DNA of 7,934 nucleotides from the NCBI GenBank assembly GCA_934693215.1, contig CAKUVB010000079.1:1-7934 (forward strand). Reading direction: 5' to 3'. This document shows positions 1-5,539 of this stretch, one piece after another. Below the pieces are notes generated by a model. That model saw only the letters and a program-made list of their open reading frames with translations, did no database searches and was not told where the DNA came from. The position numbers and the translations under genes were made by a program. The stretch comes from an uncultured Candidatus Melainabacteria bacterium. Lineage in GTDB: Bacteria > Cyanobacteriota > Vampirovibrionia > Gastranaerophilales > Gastranaerophilaceae. How positions within the stretch are numbered: position 1 is the stretch's first letter; each line of letters starts with the position of its first letter.

Positions 1-896
1 TCTGTGCATATTTTGTTAGGATAAATTATATACTGCTTTCTATATTCTCCTTGAGTAATGTTGGGCATTACAACATTTGCTCCAGATTGCAAAGCTATAA
101 TTCTACCGTTAGGATTTATTGTTTCCATCGCTGTTGTTGCAGGGATATTTATATTTTTTAGTAATATTCTAGTTAGTGCCATTACTCTTAAAGATAATTC
201 GAAATTTTTGTTTAAATCGACTTTACAATTTCCTAAAGGTGTGTCAGGGTGTGGAATAAAAGGACCAATGCCAATCATATCTGCATCTAATTCTTTGAAA
301 AATAATATATCATTAGCTAAAGATTCAATAGTTTGTTCTGGTAATCCGACAAGACAACCTGTACCGGTTTCAAATCCTAATTCTTTTATGTCATATAAAC
401 ATTTTTTTCTGTTTGAAAAAGACATATTCGGGTGTAGTTTTTTGTATAAATTTTCATCTGTAGTTTCTATTCGTAACAGATATCTATCAGCCCCTGCGTT
501 TTTTAAATCTTTGAGTTCAGAGTAGTTTTTTTCTCCAACACTCAATGTTACTGCAACATCTAGTTTTTTTATTTCTTCCACGATTTTACATAACTTGTTT
601 GTTGAAAAATAACTATCTTCTCCTGATTGTAAAACAATTGTTTTTAACCCTAATTCTGCACCATTTTTAGCAAAATCAATGATTTCTTTTTCTGATAAGC
701 GATATCTTGTGACATTGTGGTTATCTTTTCTTAACCCACAATAGTAACAAGTTTGTTTGCATATATTAGAAAATTCAATCAAACCTCTAAGATGGACTTC
801 ATCTCCAACATATTCTTTTCTTACAGAATCTGCTTTTGTGAATAAATCCTTGTTATTAGAATGTAAATGGTTAATAATTTCTTGTTTTGTTAGCAT
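1..896 (-). CDS. hydE: [FeFe] hydrogenase maturation radical SAM protein HydE (3' end outside window)
   Basis: HydE is a radical SAM enzyme that, with HydF and HydG, builds the diiron subcluster of the [FeFe]-hydrogenase H-cluster in the cytoplasm. I translated the minus strand directly: 298 codons are open from ATG at 896 to the window edge. Residues 46-53 are the radical SAM cysteine motif CX3CX2C (C46, C50, C53) within NICKQTCYYCG, followed by GLR. Other HydE-like features are VTRYRLSEKEI, ETGTGCLVGLPEQT, an ETINPNGR-ALQSGANVVMP stretch near residue 270, and YPNKIC close to the visible end. C297 sits where some HydE proteins start a second, accessory cluster; the rest is cut off. There is no Shine-Dalgarno; a TAGAAT hexamer lies exactly six bases upstream of ATG, suggesting a leaderless start. 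The related radical SAM enzymes BioB and PylB are less likely given the C-terminal motifs. The partner genes hydF and hydG are not in view. Confidence 0.93.
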   Translation of the reverse strand, partial: MLTKQEIINHLHSNNKDLFTKADSVRKEYVGDEVHLRGLIEFSNICKQTCYYCGLRKDNHNVTRYRLSEKEIIDFAKNGAELGLKTIVLQSGEDSYFSTNKLCKIVEEIKKLDVAVTLSVGEKNYSELKDLKNAGADRYLLRIETTDENLYKKLHPNMSFSNRKKCLYDIKELGFETGTGCLVGLPEQTIESLANDILFFKELDADMIGIGPFIPHPDTPLGNCKVDLNKNFELSLRVMALTRILLKNINIPATTAMETINPNGRIIALQSGANVVMPNITQGEYRKQYIIYPNKICT

Positions 897-902
897 AAAT
901 AA

Positions 903-908
903 ATTCTA
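903..908 (-). promoter_or_regulatory. Putative -10 element for leaderless hydE transcript
   Basis: On the minus strand TAGAAT (one mismatch to TATAAT) ends six bases before the hydE ATG at 896, so a start seven bases downstream would fall on the A of ATG. No Shine-Dalgarno is present. No convincing -35 is seen, because the cupin terminator occupies that position. Read-through from the cupin gene is the alternative. Confidence 0.4.
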
Positions 909-912
909 CGAT

Positions 913-937
913 AAAAAAGGGGGATATCATATCCCCC
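913..937 (-). terminator. Rho-independent terminator of the cupin gene
   Basis: On the minus strand GGGGGAT (937-931) pairs with ATCCCCC (925-919) around a five-base loop, and six T residues follow (918-913). It lies nine bases after the cupin stop codon and before hydE, so the two genes are probably separate transcription units, or hydE receives only read-through. Confidence 0.85.
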
Positions 938-945
938 ATACAAAT

Positions 946-1251
946 TTATATTCTAATTAATAAAAATTTGCTATCTTTTAGAGCTAAAACTTTATGCTCT
1001 TTATCTTTTTTGAACATAAGAATTTCGCCTTTGTCAATTTTAAATTTTTCTGCATCAAAATGAATTTCTATTTCTCCGTCTAAAACACATACTGCAGCAT
1101 CTGAAATAGAAGTATGTGTATCAATTATTTCATTCTTTTTTATACCAATAATAGTTAGGCTACTATCACCATTTTGCATTAGTATTTCTCTGTCTAGGTT
1201 TTCTTCTTTAAGGCTTACTAAATCTTTTAATTTCAAAACATTATAGAACAT
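946..1251 (-). CDS. Small single-domain cupin-fold protein
   Basis: A 101-residue protein with the size and pattern of a single cupin barrel; no specific enzyme activity can be assigned. Residues 41-64 (H46, then AVCVLDGEIEIHF) resemble cupin motif 1, and residues 71-90 (KIDKGEILMFKKDKEHKVLA, H86) resemble motif 2. The usual glutamate of the metal site and some histidines are not clearly present, so metal binding is uncertain. The start is well supported: GAAAGGAG (1265-1258) lies six bases before ATG. It ends just before a strong hairpin terminator. hydE follows on the same strand, but nothing in the sequence ties the cupin to hydrogenase assembly; a small-molecule-binding or stress-related role is equally possible. 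There is no signal peptide or membrane segment, so it should be cytoplasmic. Confidence 0.8.
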   Translation of the reverse strand: MFYNVLKLKDLVSLKEENLDREILMQNGDSSLTIIGIKKNEIIDTHTSISDAAVCVLDGEIEIHFDAEKFKIDKGEILMFKKDKEHKVLALKDSKFLLIRI

Positions 1252-1318
1252 AATATACTCCTTTCTTATAGAGAGAGTTTAGCTTTGTTTAATAAATAGA
1301 ACATCACCCAGTAAGAGA

Positions 1319-1324
1319 ATTATA
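1319..1324 (-). promoter_or_regulatory. Possible -10 element for the cupin gene
   Basis: A perfect TATAAT on the minus strand lies in the divergent gap, giving a leader of about 60 bases before the cupin ATG. No good -35 is visible, and the region is so AT-rich that chance matches are likely. Confidence 0.3.
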
Positions 1325-1335
1325 GTTGTTTGTAA

Positions 1336-1341
1336 TATAAT
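1336..1341 (+). promoter_or_regulatory. -10 element of a probable leaderless promoter for the EamA gene
   Basis: A perfect TATAAT ends six bases (AGTCCT) before the ATG at 1348, so the predicted +1 is the A of the start codon. No Shine-Dalgarno lies upstream. A recognisable -35 is missing. The spacing is identical to that at acpS and hydE. Confidence 0.5.
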
Positions 1342-1347
1342 AGTCCT

Positions 1348-2241
1348 ATGAGTAGATTTGGAAGAGATATTGCGGGAGTTGTAAACGGGATTGCTGCGAG
1401 TGTAAGTTATGGTACAAATCCTTTATTTGCTTTGCCTTTATACTCAATGGGAGTAAAGACTGATTCTGTACTCTTTTATAGGTATGCGTTCGCTGTAATT
1501 ATTTATGGAATTTGGTTGAAGTGTTTTAAGAAAATTTCACTCAATATTTCTCTTAAGGAATTGTTTCCTATAATTGTTTTAGGAATATTGTTTTCTTTAT
1601 CGTCACTTACTTTGTTCGAATCTTTTAGATATATAGAAGTTGGAATAGCTTGTACTATATTGTTCATTTATCCGATAATCGTAGCAATATTAATGGCTAT
1701 ATTTTTTAAAGAAAAACTTACAAAAACAGTTTTAAGTGCAATAGGGTTAACCTCAATAGGTATATTGCTCTTATATAATGGAAAACATGATTCTAGTTTG
1801 AATCTTTATGGGGTGATGATTGTTCTTGTTTCGGCTCTGATGTATGCACTTTATATTGTTGGTGTTAATAATATAAAGTCTATAAAACGTGTAAATCGTG
1901 CTAAAATGAGTTTTTATGTAATACTTTCAGGCATGTTTGTTTATGTTTATAATTTAAAATTCTGTACAGAATTACAAATTCTTGATAGACCGTTTGCTTG
2001 GTTATTGGTGGTATGTTTGGCATTGTTCCCCACAATAATATCTATTGAAACAATAAATATTGCGATAAAATTCATAGGCTCAACTAAAACAGCAATACTT
2101 GGTGCTTTAGAACCTTTAACTGCGATATTTTTTGGAGTTTTATTTTTCCATGAACAATTGACTTTTAGAATAATATGTGGAGTGTTGTTAATATTGTTCG
2201 GAGTGCTTTTAATTATTACACGTAAAACACAAAGAGGATAA
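1348..2241 (+). CDS. EamA/DMT-family inner-membrane transporter
   Basis: A 297-residue polytopic membrane protein of the drug/metabolite transporter superfamily, the usual length for this ten-helix family. It consists of two EamA repeats. The first covers about residues 10-143, ending in the typical FIYPIIVAILMAIFFKEKLT stretch with a glycine-rich helix after it. The second covers about 151-291, with LGALEPLTAIFFGVLFFHEQ at 251-270, the family's conserved penultimate segment. The substrate cannot be told from sequence; family members export or import amino acids, nucleotides and other metabolites. The start is taken at ATG 1348 because it gives the full first helix and sits at leaderless distance from a perfect -10. 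The SGNH hydrolase gene begins 11 bases after the stop with no terminator between, so the two are probably one operon. The N-terminus is short and positively charged before helix 1. Confidence 0.9.
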   Translation: MSRFGRDIAGVVNGIAASVSYGTNPLFALPLYSMGVKTDSVLFYRYAFAVIIYGIWLKCFKKISLNISLKELFPIIVLGILFSLSSLTLFESFRYIEVGIACTILFIYPIIVAILMAIFFKEKLTKTVLSAIGLTSIGILLLYNGKHDSSLNLYGVMIVLVSALMYALYIVGVNNIKSIKRVNRAKMSFYVILSGMFVYVYNLKFCTELQILDRPFAWLLVVCLALFPTIISIETINIAIKFIGSTKTAILGALEPLTAIFFGVLFFHEQLTFRIICGVLLILFGVLLIITRKTQRG

Positions 2242-2252
2242 ATAGTTTAATT

Positions 2253-2870
2253 ATGAAACAGATTATATGTTATGGAGATTCTAATACATTTGGTTATATT
2301 CCCGGTAGTGGAAAAAGGTATCCAAAAGATATTCGTTGGACAGGTGTTTTGTCTAGCCTGTTAGGTGATGATTACAAAGTAATAGAAGAAGGGTGTAATA
2401 ATAGAACGGGTTTTGTTAGAAACCCGTCAGGAAAACTTTTTAGTGGTAGTGAATATATTAATGAATGTTTTATTAGACACCCTGAGTTTGATATTTTTAT
2501 TCTTTCGTTAGGTACAAATGATACTCAAAAATTCTATAATATTACTCCTCAAAGTATAAAAGAAGGTTTAAAAAAACTTGTCGGAAAAATAAAAAATCAA
2601 AATGAACAAGGAAAATTAATAATTGTAGCACCACTTATTTTGAATACAGATGTGTTAAAAGGTGGCTTTTCTATTCAATTTGATGAAGAATCTATAGAAC
2701 GTACTCATTGGATTCAAAATGTTTATAGTGATTTTTGTAGAGAGAATGATATAATCTTTTTTGACATAAATAGTTATGTTGAACAATCTGCTATTGATGG
2801 GTTGCATTATTCACCTGAAGCTCATCGAAAAATAGCTGATAATCTTAAAGATGTAATTCTAAATCTGTAA
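2253..2870 (+). CDS. Cytoplasmic SGNH/GDSL hydrolase, arylesterase/acyltransferase-like
   Basis: A 205-residue esterase-type enzyme with all SGNH blocks visible: block I CYGDSNTFG with nucleophile S10, block II glycine G47 in VIEEGCNNRTG, block III LGTND with N89, and block V DGLHYSPEAH with catalytic D182 and H185. The RWTGVL segment near residue 28 and the EEG-RT block resemble, from memory, the mycobacterial arylesterase/acyltransferase group (MsAcT-like) rather than secreted lipases. No signal peptide is present, so it should act on a soluble ester or acyl donor in the cytoplasm; the substrate is unknown. It starts 11 bases after the EamA gene. An AGAGGA stretch lies 14 bases upstream, longer than ideal, so coupling to translation of the upstream gene is likely. 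Co-transcription with the permease suggests import or export linked to deacylation, but this is inference. Confidence 0.9.
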   Translation: MKQIICYGDSNTFGYIPGSGKRYPKDIRWTGVLSSLLGDDYKVIEEGCNNRTGFVRNPSGKLFSGSEYINECFIRHPEFDIFILSLGTNDTQKFYNITPQSIKEGLKKLVGKIKNQNEQGKLIIVAPLILNTDVLKGGFSIQFDEESIERTHWIQNVYSDFCRENDIIFFDINSYVEQSAIDGLHYSPEAHRKIADNLKDVILNL

Positions 2871-2899
2871 TTGCACATTCTTGATAAATAATGTATGAT
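2871..2899 (+). promoter_or_regulatory. Sigma-70-type promoter of the CpaE-like gene
   Basis: TTGCAC (2871-2876) and TATGAT (2894-2899) are separated by exactly 17 bases. The -35 begins directly after the hydrolase stop codon. The predicted start near 2906 leaves a leader of only about ten bases, made up almost entirely of the Shine-Dalgarno GAGGTGA. Confidence 0.7.
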
Positions 2900-2915
2900 T
2901 GTCTAGAGGTGATTT

Positions 2916-4052
2916 ATGAATAACAAGGTTGTCGTATTAGAAAACGATAAAGATTCTATAGAAGTTATAAAGTCTTATTTGTCAGAATTAGAAGATGTTG
3001 AAATTGATAAATGTTTTGATGAATATAGTGCTGGGTTAGAATATATTTTAGAATCAAAACCTCAAGTTGTTTTGTTGGCTTTAGCTAACGATGTTGAAAG
3101 TTCAAAATCTATATTAGAAAGTTTGGCAAAAAATAATATAAATGTAGTTGTAATATCTGCAAATTATACAACAAGTTTGGTTATTCAAATGCTAAGGTGC
3201 GGAGCTAAAGACTTTTTATCAAAACCTTTAATCAAGAAGGATTTTTTTGCAACTGTTCAAAAATGTTGTAATAAAAATTCTAAAACGATAAATAGCTCTA
3301 ATATTATATCAATTTTTTCAAATAAAGGTGGAATTGGTAAAACTGCAATCGCTACGAACTTGGCTGTAGAATTTGCAAGACAAACTAGAGAAAAGGTCGT
3401 TTTGGTAGATTTAAATTTACCGCTAGGTGATGTTACTACATTTATTAATATTAAACCTTCAATAAACATAGCTTCTGCTATAGAGAATGCTGCTCATACT
3501 GGAGTAGATGCAATATTAAATGCATGTAAACAATATAAAGATACAAGTTTGTATGTTTTGGCAGAACCAGTTTATATGGAAGAAAGTTATAGTATGACTC
3601 CAACTCATATTTTTAAACTGTTTGAATATTTAAGAGAATCTTTCTCGTACATTATTGTTGATATAGGTACGAATATTGATAAAATGAATTTAAAGGTGTT
3701 GGAACTGTCTGATTTGATTCTTTTAGTATCTATTGTGAATTTGCCTTTGATTAGAAATTGTCAACGATGCTTGGATTTGTTTAGTAATTTGGGCTATGCC
3801 GAAAATAAAACAAAAATAATAATAAATAGATATCTGGAAAATGATGAAATAAAGATAGAAGACGTAGAAAAGGTCTTAAATCAAAAAATATATTGGAAGA
3901 TTCCAAACAATTATTTTGCGATAATGTCATCAATAAATAAAGCTTTGCCTGTGTGTGAATTGAACGAAAATTCCAATGTGACACTTAGTTTTAATGGGCT
4001 TGCTACTAAATTGATAGAAAATGTGATAGCAAAAGATATAGAAAAAAAGTAG
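2916..4052 (+). CDS. CpaE/TadZ-like protein: degenerate receiver domain fused to ParA/MinD-type ATPase
   Basis: A 378-residue protein in two parts. Residues 1-120 look like a response-regulator receiver: acidic pocket ENDKD at 9-13, SAN at 81-83 and the conserved lysine K103 before P104. The phospho-acceptor aspartate expected after VVLL (51-54) is alanine (A55), so it is probably not phosphorylated. Residues 129-370 form a MinD/ParA ATPase: deviant Walker A KGGIGKT (137-143, signature lysine K137), A' box VVLVDLNLPLGDV with D165, Walker B YIIVDIG with D249, and an INR motif near 304. Such proteins (CpaE, TadZ) position Tad/type IV pilus secretion machinery at a cell pole. No other tad/cpa gene is in the window, so the partner is unknown and another polar or partitioning role is possible. 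GAGGTGA lies just upstream of ATG. The gene has its own promoter; only a weak 5-bp hairpin at 4075-4090 follows. Confidence 0.85.
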   Translation: MNNKVVVLENDKDSIEVIKSYLSELEDVEIDKCFDEYSAGLEYILESKPQVVLLALANDVESSKSILESLAKNNINVVVISANYTTSLVIQMLRCGAKDFLSKPLIKKDFFATVQKCCNKNSKTINSSNIISIFSNKGGIGKTAIATNLAVEFARQTREKVVLVDLNLPLGDVTTFINIKPSINIASAIENAAHTGVDAILNACKQYKDTSLYVLAEPVYMEESYSMTPTHIFKLFEYLRESFSYIIVDIGTNIDKMNLKVLELSDLILLVSIVNLPLIRNCQRCLDLFSNLGYAENKTKIIINRYLENDEIKIEDVEKVLNQKIYWKIPNNYFAIMSSINKALPVCELNENSNVTLSFNGLATKLIENVIAKDIEKK

Positions 4053-4098
4053 AGTTATAACATAAACCAACAACAAAAAGCATGCTTTTATCTTTGTA

Positions 4099-4119
4099 TA
4101 ATTGTAAAATCTACAATTA
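4099..4119. repeat. AT-rich inverted repeat downstream of the CpaE-like gene
   Basis: Eight-base arms TAATTGTA and TACAATTA flank a five-base spacer. A perfect TATAAT (4097-4102) overlaps the left arm, without a -35 or a following gene start. It could be a protein-binding site or chance in very AT-rich DNA. Confidence 0.35.
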
Positions 4120-4201
4120 ATACAATAATAAGGTGCAGTTTTGTGAAAAAATAATAAATGTAGCATTTACACTTTATGGTAAAGTTAAGTTATTATTGAA
4201 T

Positions 4202-4217
4202 TTTAACAAATGTTAAA
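4202..4217. promoter_or_regulatory. Palindromic operator-like site upstream of the 4326 gene
   Basis: TTTAACA and TGTTAAA form a perfect 7+7 palindrome with a two-base spacer. It lies about 19 bases upstream of the -35 box and overlaps the left end of the first operator repeat. A dimeric regulator is a reasonable reader, identity unknown. Confidence 0.45.
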
Positions 4218-4237
4218 TAAGTGTAAAAAAAACACTT
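4211..4237. promoter_or_regulatory. Operator-like repeat, copy 1, overlapping the -35 box
   Basis: A 27-base element beginning TGTTAAAT and containing AAGTGT (4219-4224) and its complement ACACTT (4232-4237) around an A-tract. Copy 2 lies 59 bases downstream. The last two bases of ACACTT are the first two of the TTGACA -35 box, so a bound protein should block or reposition RNA polymerase. Confidence 0.6.
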
Positions 4238-4264
4238 GACAAAAAATAATATATGTATAATAAT
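4236..4264 (+). promoter_or_regulatory. Strong promoter of the 90-residue protein gene
   Basis: A consensus TTGACA -35 (4236-4241) is followed by a run of -10-like AT sequence: TATAAT at 4256-4261 is only 14 bases away, while AATAAT at 4259-4264 is at the ideal 17. Transcription would start near 4271, inside operator copy 2, giving a leader of about 55 bases. Confidence 0.65.
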
Positions 4265-4269
4265 ATAAG

Positions 4270-4297
4270 TGTTAAATGAAGTGTAAATCAAACACTT
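4270..4297. promoter_or_regulatory. Operator-like repeat, copy 2, over the transcription start
   Basis: A 28-base element matching copy 1 at about 25 positions: TGTTAAAT, then AAGTGTAAA (4279-4287), then AAACACTT (4290-4297). An extra AAGTGT starts at 4267. It covers the predicted +1 and early leader, 15 bases before the GGAGGG ribosome-binding site. Six copies of AAGTGT/ACACTT occur between 4169 and 4297. Confidence 0.6.
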
Positions 4298-4325
4298 ATT
4301 TAATCCCAATACGGAGGGAACAAAA

Positions 4326-4598
4326 ATGAAAGTTATGAAAATAAATAATATAAATCCAAATATAAAATTTAGAGAAAATACAGCAAGTGCAGCTATGAGT
4401 AATAGAGAAGCTGGTCTAATGATTCAATCTCAAAACGCAGCTGTTAACTTTGCAAGAGATAAATATATTGCTCAACAAGCTGGTTCAGTTGAGGCAGGTC
4501 CTTTAAAATCTTTAGGTTATAAGTTATATAGGACTTTCGGATATTTAACCAACCATGAAACTCCAAAAAGCAACAATCAATTGAACGTTGTTGCATAA
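4326..4598 (+). CDS. Unrecognised 90-residue protein under an operator-controlled promoter
   Basis: I do not recognise this family. The start is strong: GGAGGG (4313-4318) lies seven bases before ATG. The protein is soluble-looking, without signal peptide or membrane segment. Residues 1-15 include INN at 6-8 and F15. The middle (20-55) is alanine/glutamine-rich and probably helical (NREAGLMIQSQNAAVNFA). Residues 58-76 (GPLKSLGYKLYRTFGYL) are a more aromatic, basic segment, and the tail is polar. It stands alone as a transcription unit, with a near-consensus promoter and duplicated operator before it and a strong terminator behind it, which suggests an abundant but switchable product. Codon use matches its neighbours. 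A lineage-specific small structural or regulatory protein is the most that can be said. Confidence 0.75.
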   Translation: MKVMKINNINPNIKFRENTASAAMSNREAGLMIQSQNAAVNFARDKYIAQQAGSVEAGPLKSLGYKLYRTFGYLTNHETPKSNNQLNVVA

Positions 4599-4643
4599 CA
4601 CATAATAGATAAATATATTAATTAACAGAACACATAAAACACC

Positions 4644-4673
4644 AAGTTACTTTTTATAAAGTAACTTTTTTTT
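4644..4673 (+). terminator. Rho-independent terminator of the 90-residue protein gene
   Basis: AAGTTACTTT (4644-4653) and AAAGTAACTT (4658-4667) form a perfect ten-base stem with a TTAT loop, and the T tract runs to 4673. It lies about 46 bases after the stop codon and separates this gene from the next. Confidence 0.9.
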
Positions 4674-4735
4674 ATGTAAACAAATGTAAAGAATATTCGT
4701 AAAAGTCTAAAGTTCGAAAATAAAATGCCGTAATA

Positions 4736-4760
4736 CCTAGTATAAGAAAAAGGAACTAGG
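4736..4760 (+). promoter_or_regulatory. Hairpin holding the ribosome-binding site of the 112-residue gene
   Basis: CCTAGT (4736-4741) and ACTAGG (4755-4760) can pair around a 13-base loop that contains AAGGA (4750-4754), the only well-placed Shine-Dalgarno for ATG 4764. The structure ends three bases before the start codon. It could modulate ribosome access; a six-base stem may also be chance. Confidence 0.35.
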
Positions 4761-4763
4761 GAA

Positions 4764-5102
4764 ATGGGATTAGAATTCGTGTATCAAACTAAATATGAAT
4801 CAACTATTGATACTTTAGCATTGCGTGATAATGTTAAAAAGATTCTACAGAATGCTGCTATCAAAACAAATGCTGCATTTGATACTTATCAACCAAGTTC
4901 TGTAGCGACAGCATTAAATAACACAGATATTAATATTGAATTAAATAAAGAGTTGACTAGCACTTTCAACTTCTTAAAATCCGAAGCTGCATTAAAACTT
5001 CTTAATTTAACAAAGAGAAATGGTTTAGATTCAGAAGAAAACTATGCTGATATTTTAGACTTCCATATTGACGAATCTAAAAAGAATATCTTTGCAGCTT
5101 AA
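4764..5102 (+). CDS. Unrecognised 112-residue mainly helical protein
   Basis: I do not recognise this family. The start at 4764 follows AAGGA with a nine-base gap. The protein has no signal peptide or membrane segment. Predicted helices by eye are residues 12-40 (TIDTLALRDNVKKILQNAAI), 58-83 (NIELNKELTSTFNFLKSEAALKLLNL) and 92-110 (ENYADILDFHIDESKK), with a polar linker at 41-57, so it looks like a small three-helix protein. It is acidic toward the C-terminus. The gene lies between a terminator and the convergent acpS gene, only 14 bases from acpS's end, so it forms its own unit; no clear -35/-10 pair is visible (TAAAAT at 4721 and TATAAG at 4741 are weak candidates). Confidence 0.7.
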   Translation: MGLEFVYQTKYESTIDTLALRDNVKKILQNAAIKTNAAFDTYQPSSVATALNNTDINIELNKELTSTFNFLKSEAALKLLNLTKRNGLDSEENYADILDFHIDESKKNIFAA

Positions 5103-5116
5103 AAACAAGTGACATT

Positions 5117-5470
5117 TTATTTTTTCTCATAATCCTCAATAAAAAGCTTTGCGAATGCAATAGCTTTTTCTTTTTCATGGGATAAACTAATATGAACTTT
5201 AACCTTTATATCAGGGTTTAAAAGTCTGATTCTAGGACAACCTTTTTCATCATTATAGACTTCTACTTGAGTGATGAATATATCATCATATCCTGCAGAG
5301 GATAAAGCTTTGAACACAGCTTCCTTTGCACAAAATCTTGCTGCAAAATGTGTTGCTGGGTTTCTTTTTGACTGGCAATATGCGATTTCTAATGGTGTGA
5401 ATACACGTTCATAGAATGCTTGTTCTTTATTTTTAAATCTTGAAATATCTTCTATATCTACACCTATCAT
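5117..5470 (-). CDS. acpS: Holo-[acyl-carrier-protein] synthase AcpS
   Basis: AcpS transfers 4'-phosphopantetheine from CoA to a serine of acyl carrier protein, activating it for fatty-acid synthesis in the cytoplasm. The 117-residue length is typical of the family. Diagnostic motifs are GVDIEDISRF at 3-12 with magnesium-binding D5, the FTPLEIAYC segment at 24-32, HFAARFCAKEAVFKAL at 41-56 with the second metal ligand E50 and K49, and HISLSHEKEKAIAFA at 93-107. ATG 5470 gives the exact family N-terminus. There is no Shine-Dalgarno; TATAAT ends six bases before ATG, so the message is probably leaderless. The transporter gene upstream ends in a terminator whose T tract runs directly into this promoter, so acpS is likely a separate unit. 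It converges with the 112-residue gene. Confidence 0.95.
   Translation of the reverse strand: MIGVDIEDISRFKNKEQAFYERVFTPLEIAYCQSKRNPATHFAARFCAKEAVFKALSSAGYDDIFITQVEVYNDEKGCPRIRLLNPDIKVKVHISLSHEKEKAIAFAKLFIEDYEKK
5141..5176 (+). terminator. Possible terminator of the 112-residue gene, inside acpS
   Basis: AAAAAGCT plus TTGC pair with GCAA and AGCTTTTT across a GAAT loop with one bulged T, followed by C and five more T. It starts about 39 bases after the plus-strand stop codon and lies in the 3' coding part of the convergent acpS, so part of the pattern may reflect codons. Confidence 0.4.
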
Positions 5471-5476
5471 AAAAAT

Positions 5477-5482
5477 ATTATA
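5477..5482 (-). promoter_or_regulatory. -10 element of a probable leaderless acpS promoter
   Basis: A perfect TATAAT on the minus strand is followed by six bases (ATTTTT) and then ATG at 5470, placing +1 on the start codon. The -35 position (5505-5500) falls in the loop of the upstream terminator and reads TTTTAT, a poor match. Confidence 0.5.
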
Positions 5483-5483
5483 T

Positions 5484-5515
5484 AAAAAAAGAAGGACTTA
5501 TAAAAGTCCTTCTTT
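5484..5515 (-). terminator. Rho-independent terminator of the ion-transporter gene
   Basis: On the minus strand AAAGAAGGACTT (5515-5504) pairs perfectly with AAGTCCTTCTTT (5499-5488) across a four-base loop, then continues into T residues to 5484. It sits 24 bases after the transporter stop codon. The 12-bp stem is the longest in the window. The plus strand also reads T-rich after the stem, so weak bidirectional action is possible. Confidence 0.9.
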
Positions 5516-5539
5516 CTTTATGTTAATTTGTTATTCGAA

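Noticed and set aside
58..525. Plus-strand open frame of 155 codons
   Set aside because: It is antisense to hydE, whose minus-strand translation has the full radical SAM motif set; the plus-strand protein resembles nothing and has no ribosome-binding site.
1..896. Biotin synthase or PylB identity for the radical SAM gene
   Set aside because: The NICKQTCYYCGLR, RYRLS and ETINPNGR...YPNKIC motifs match HydE better than BioB or PylB.
757..960. Plus-strand open frame of 67 codons
   Set aside because: It covers the 5' part of hydE antisense and runs through the cupin terminator; a shadow frame.
4075..4090. Terminator after the CpaE-like gene (AAAAG-CATG-CTTTT)
   Set aside because: Only five base pairs, mostly A-T, and no adequate T tract after it; too weak to call.
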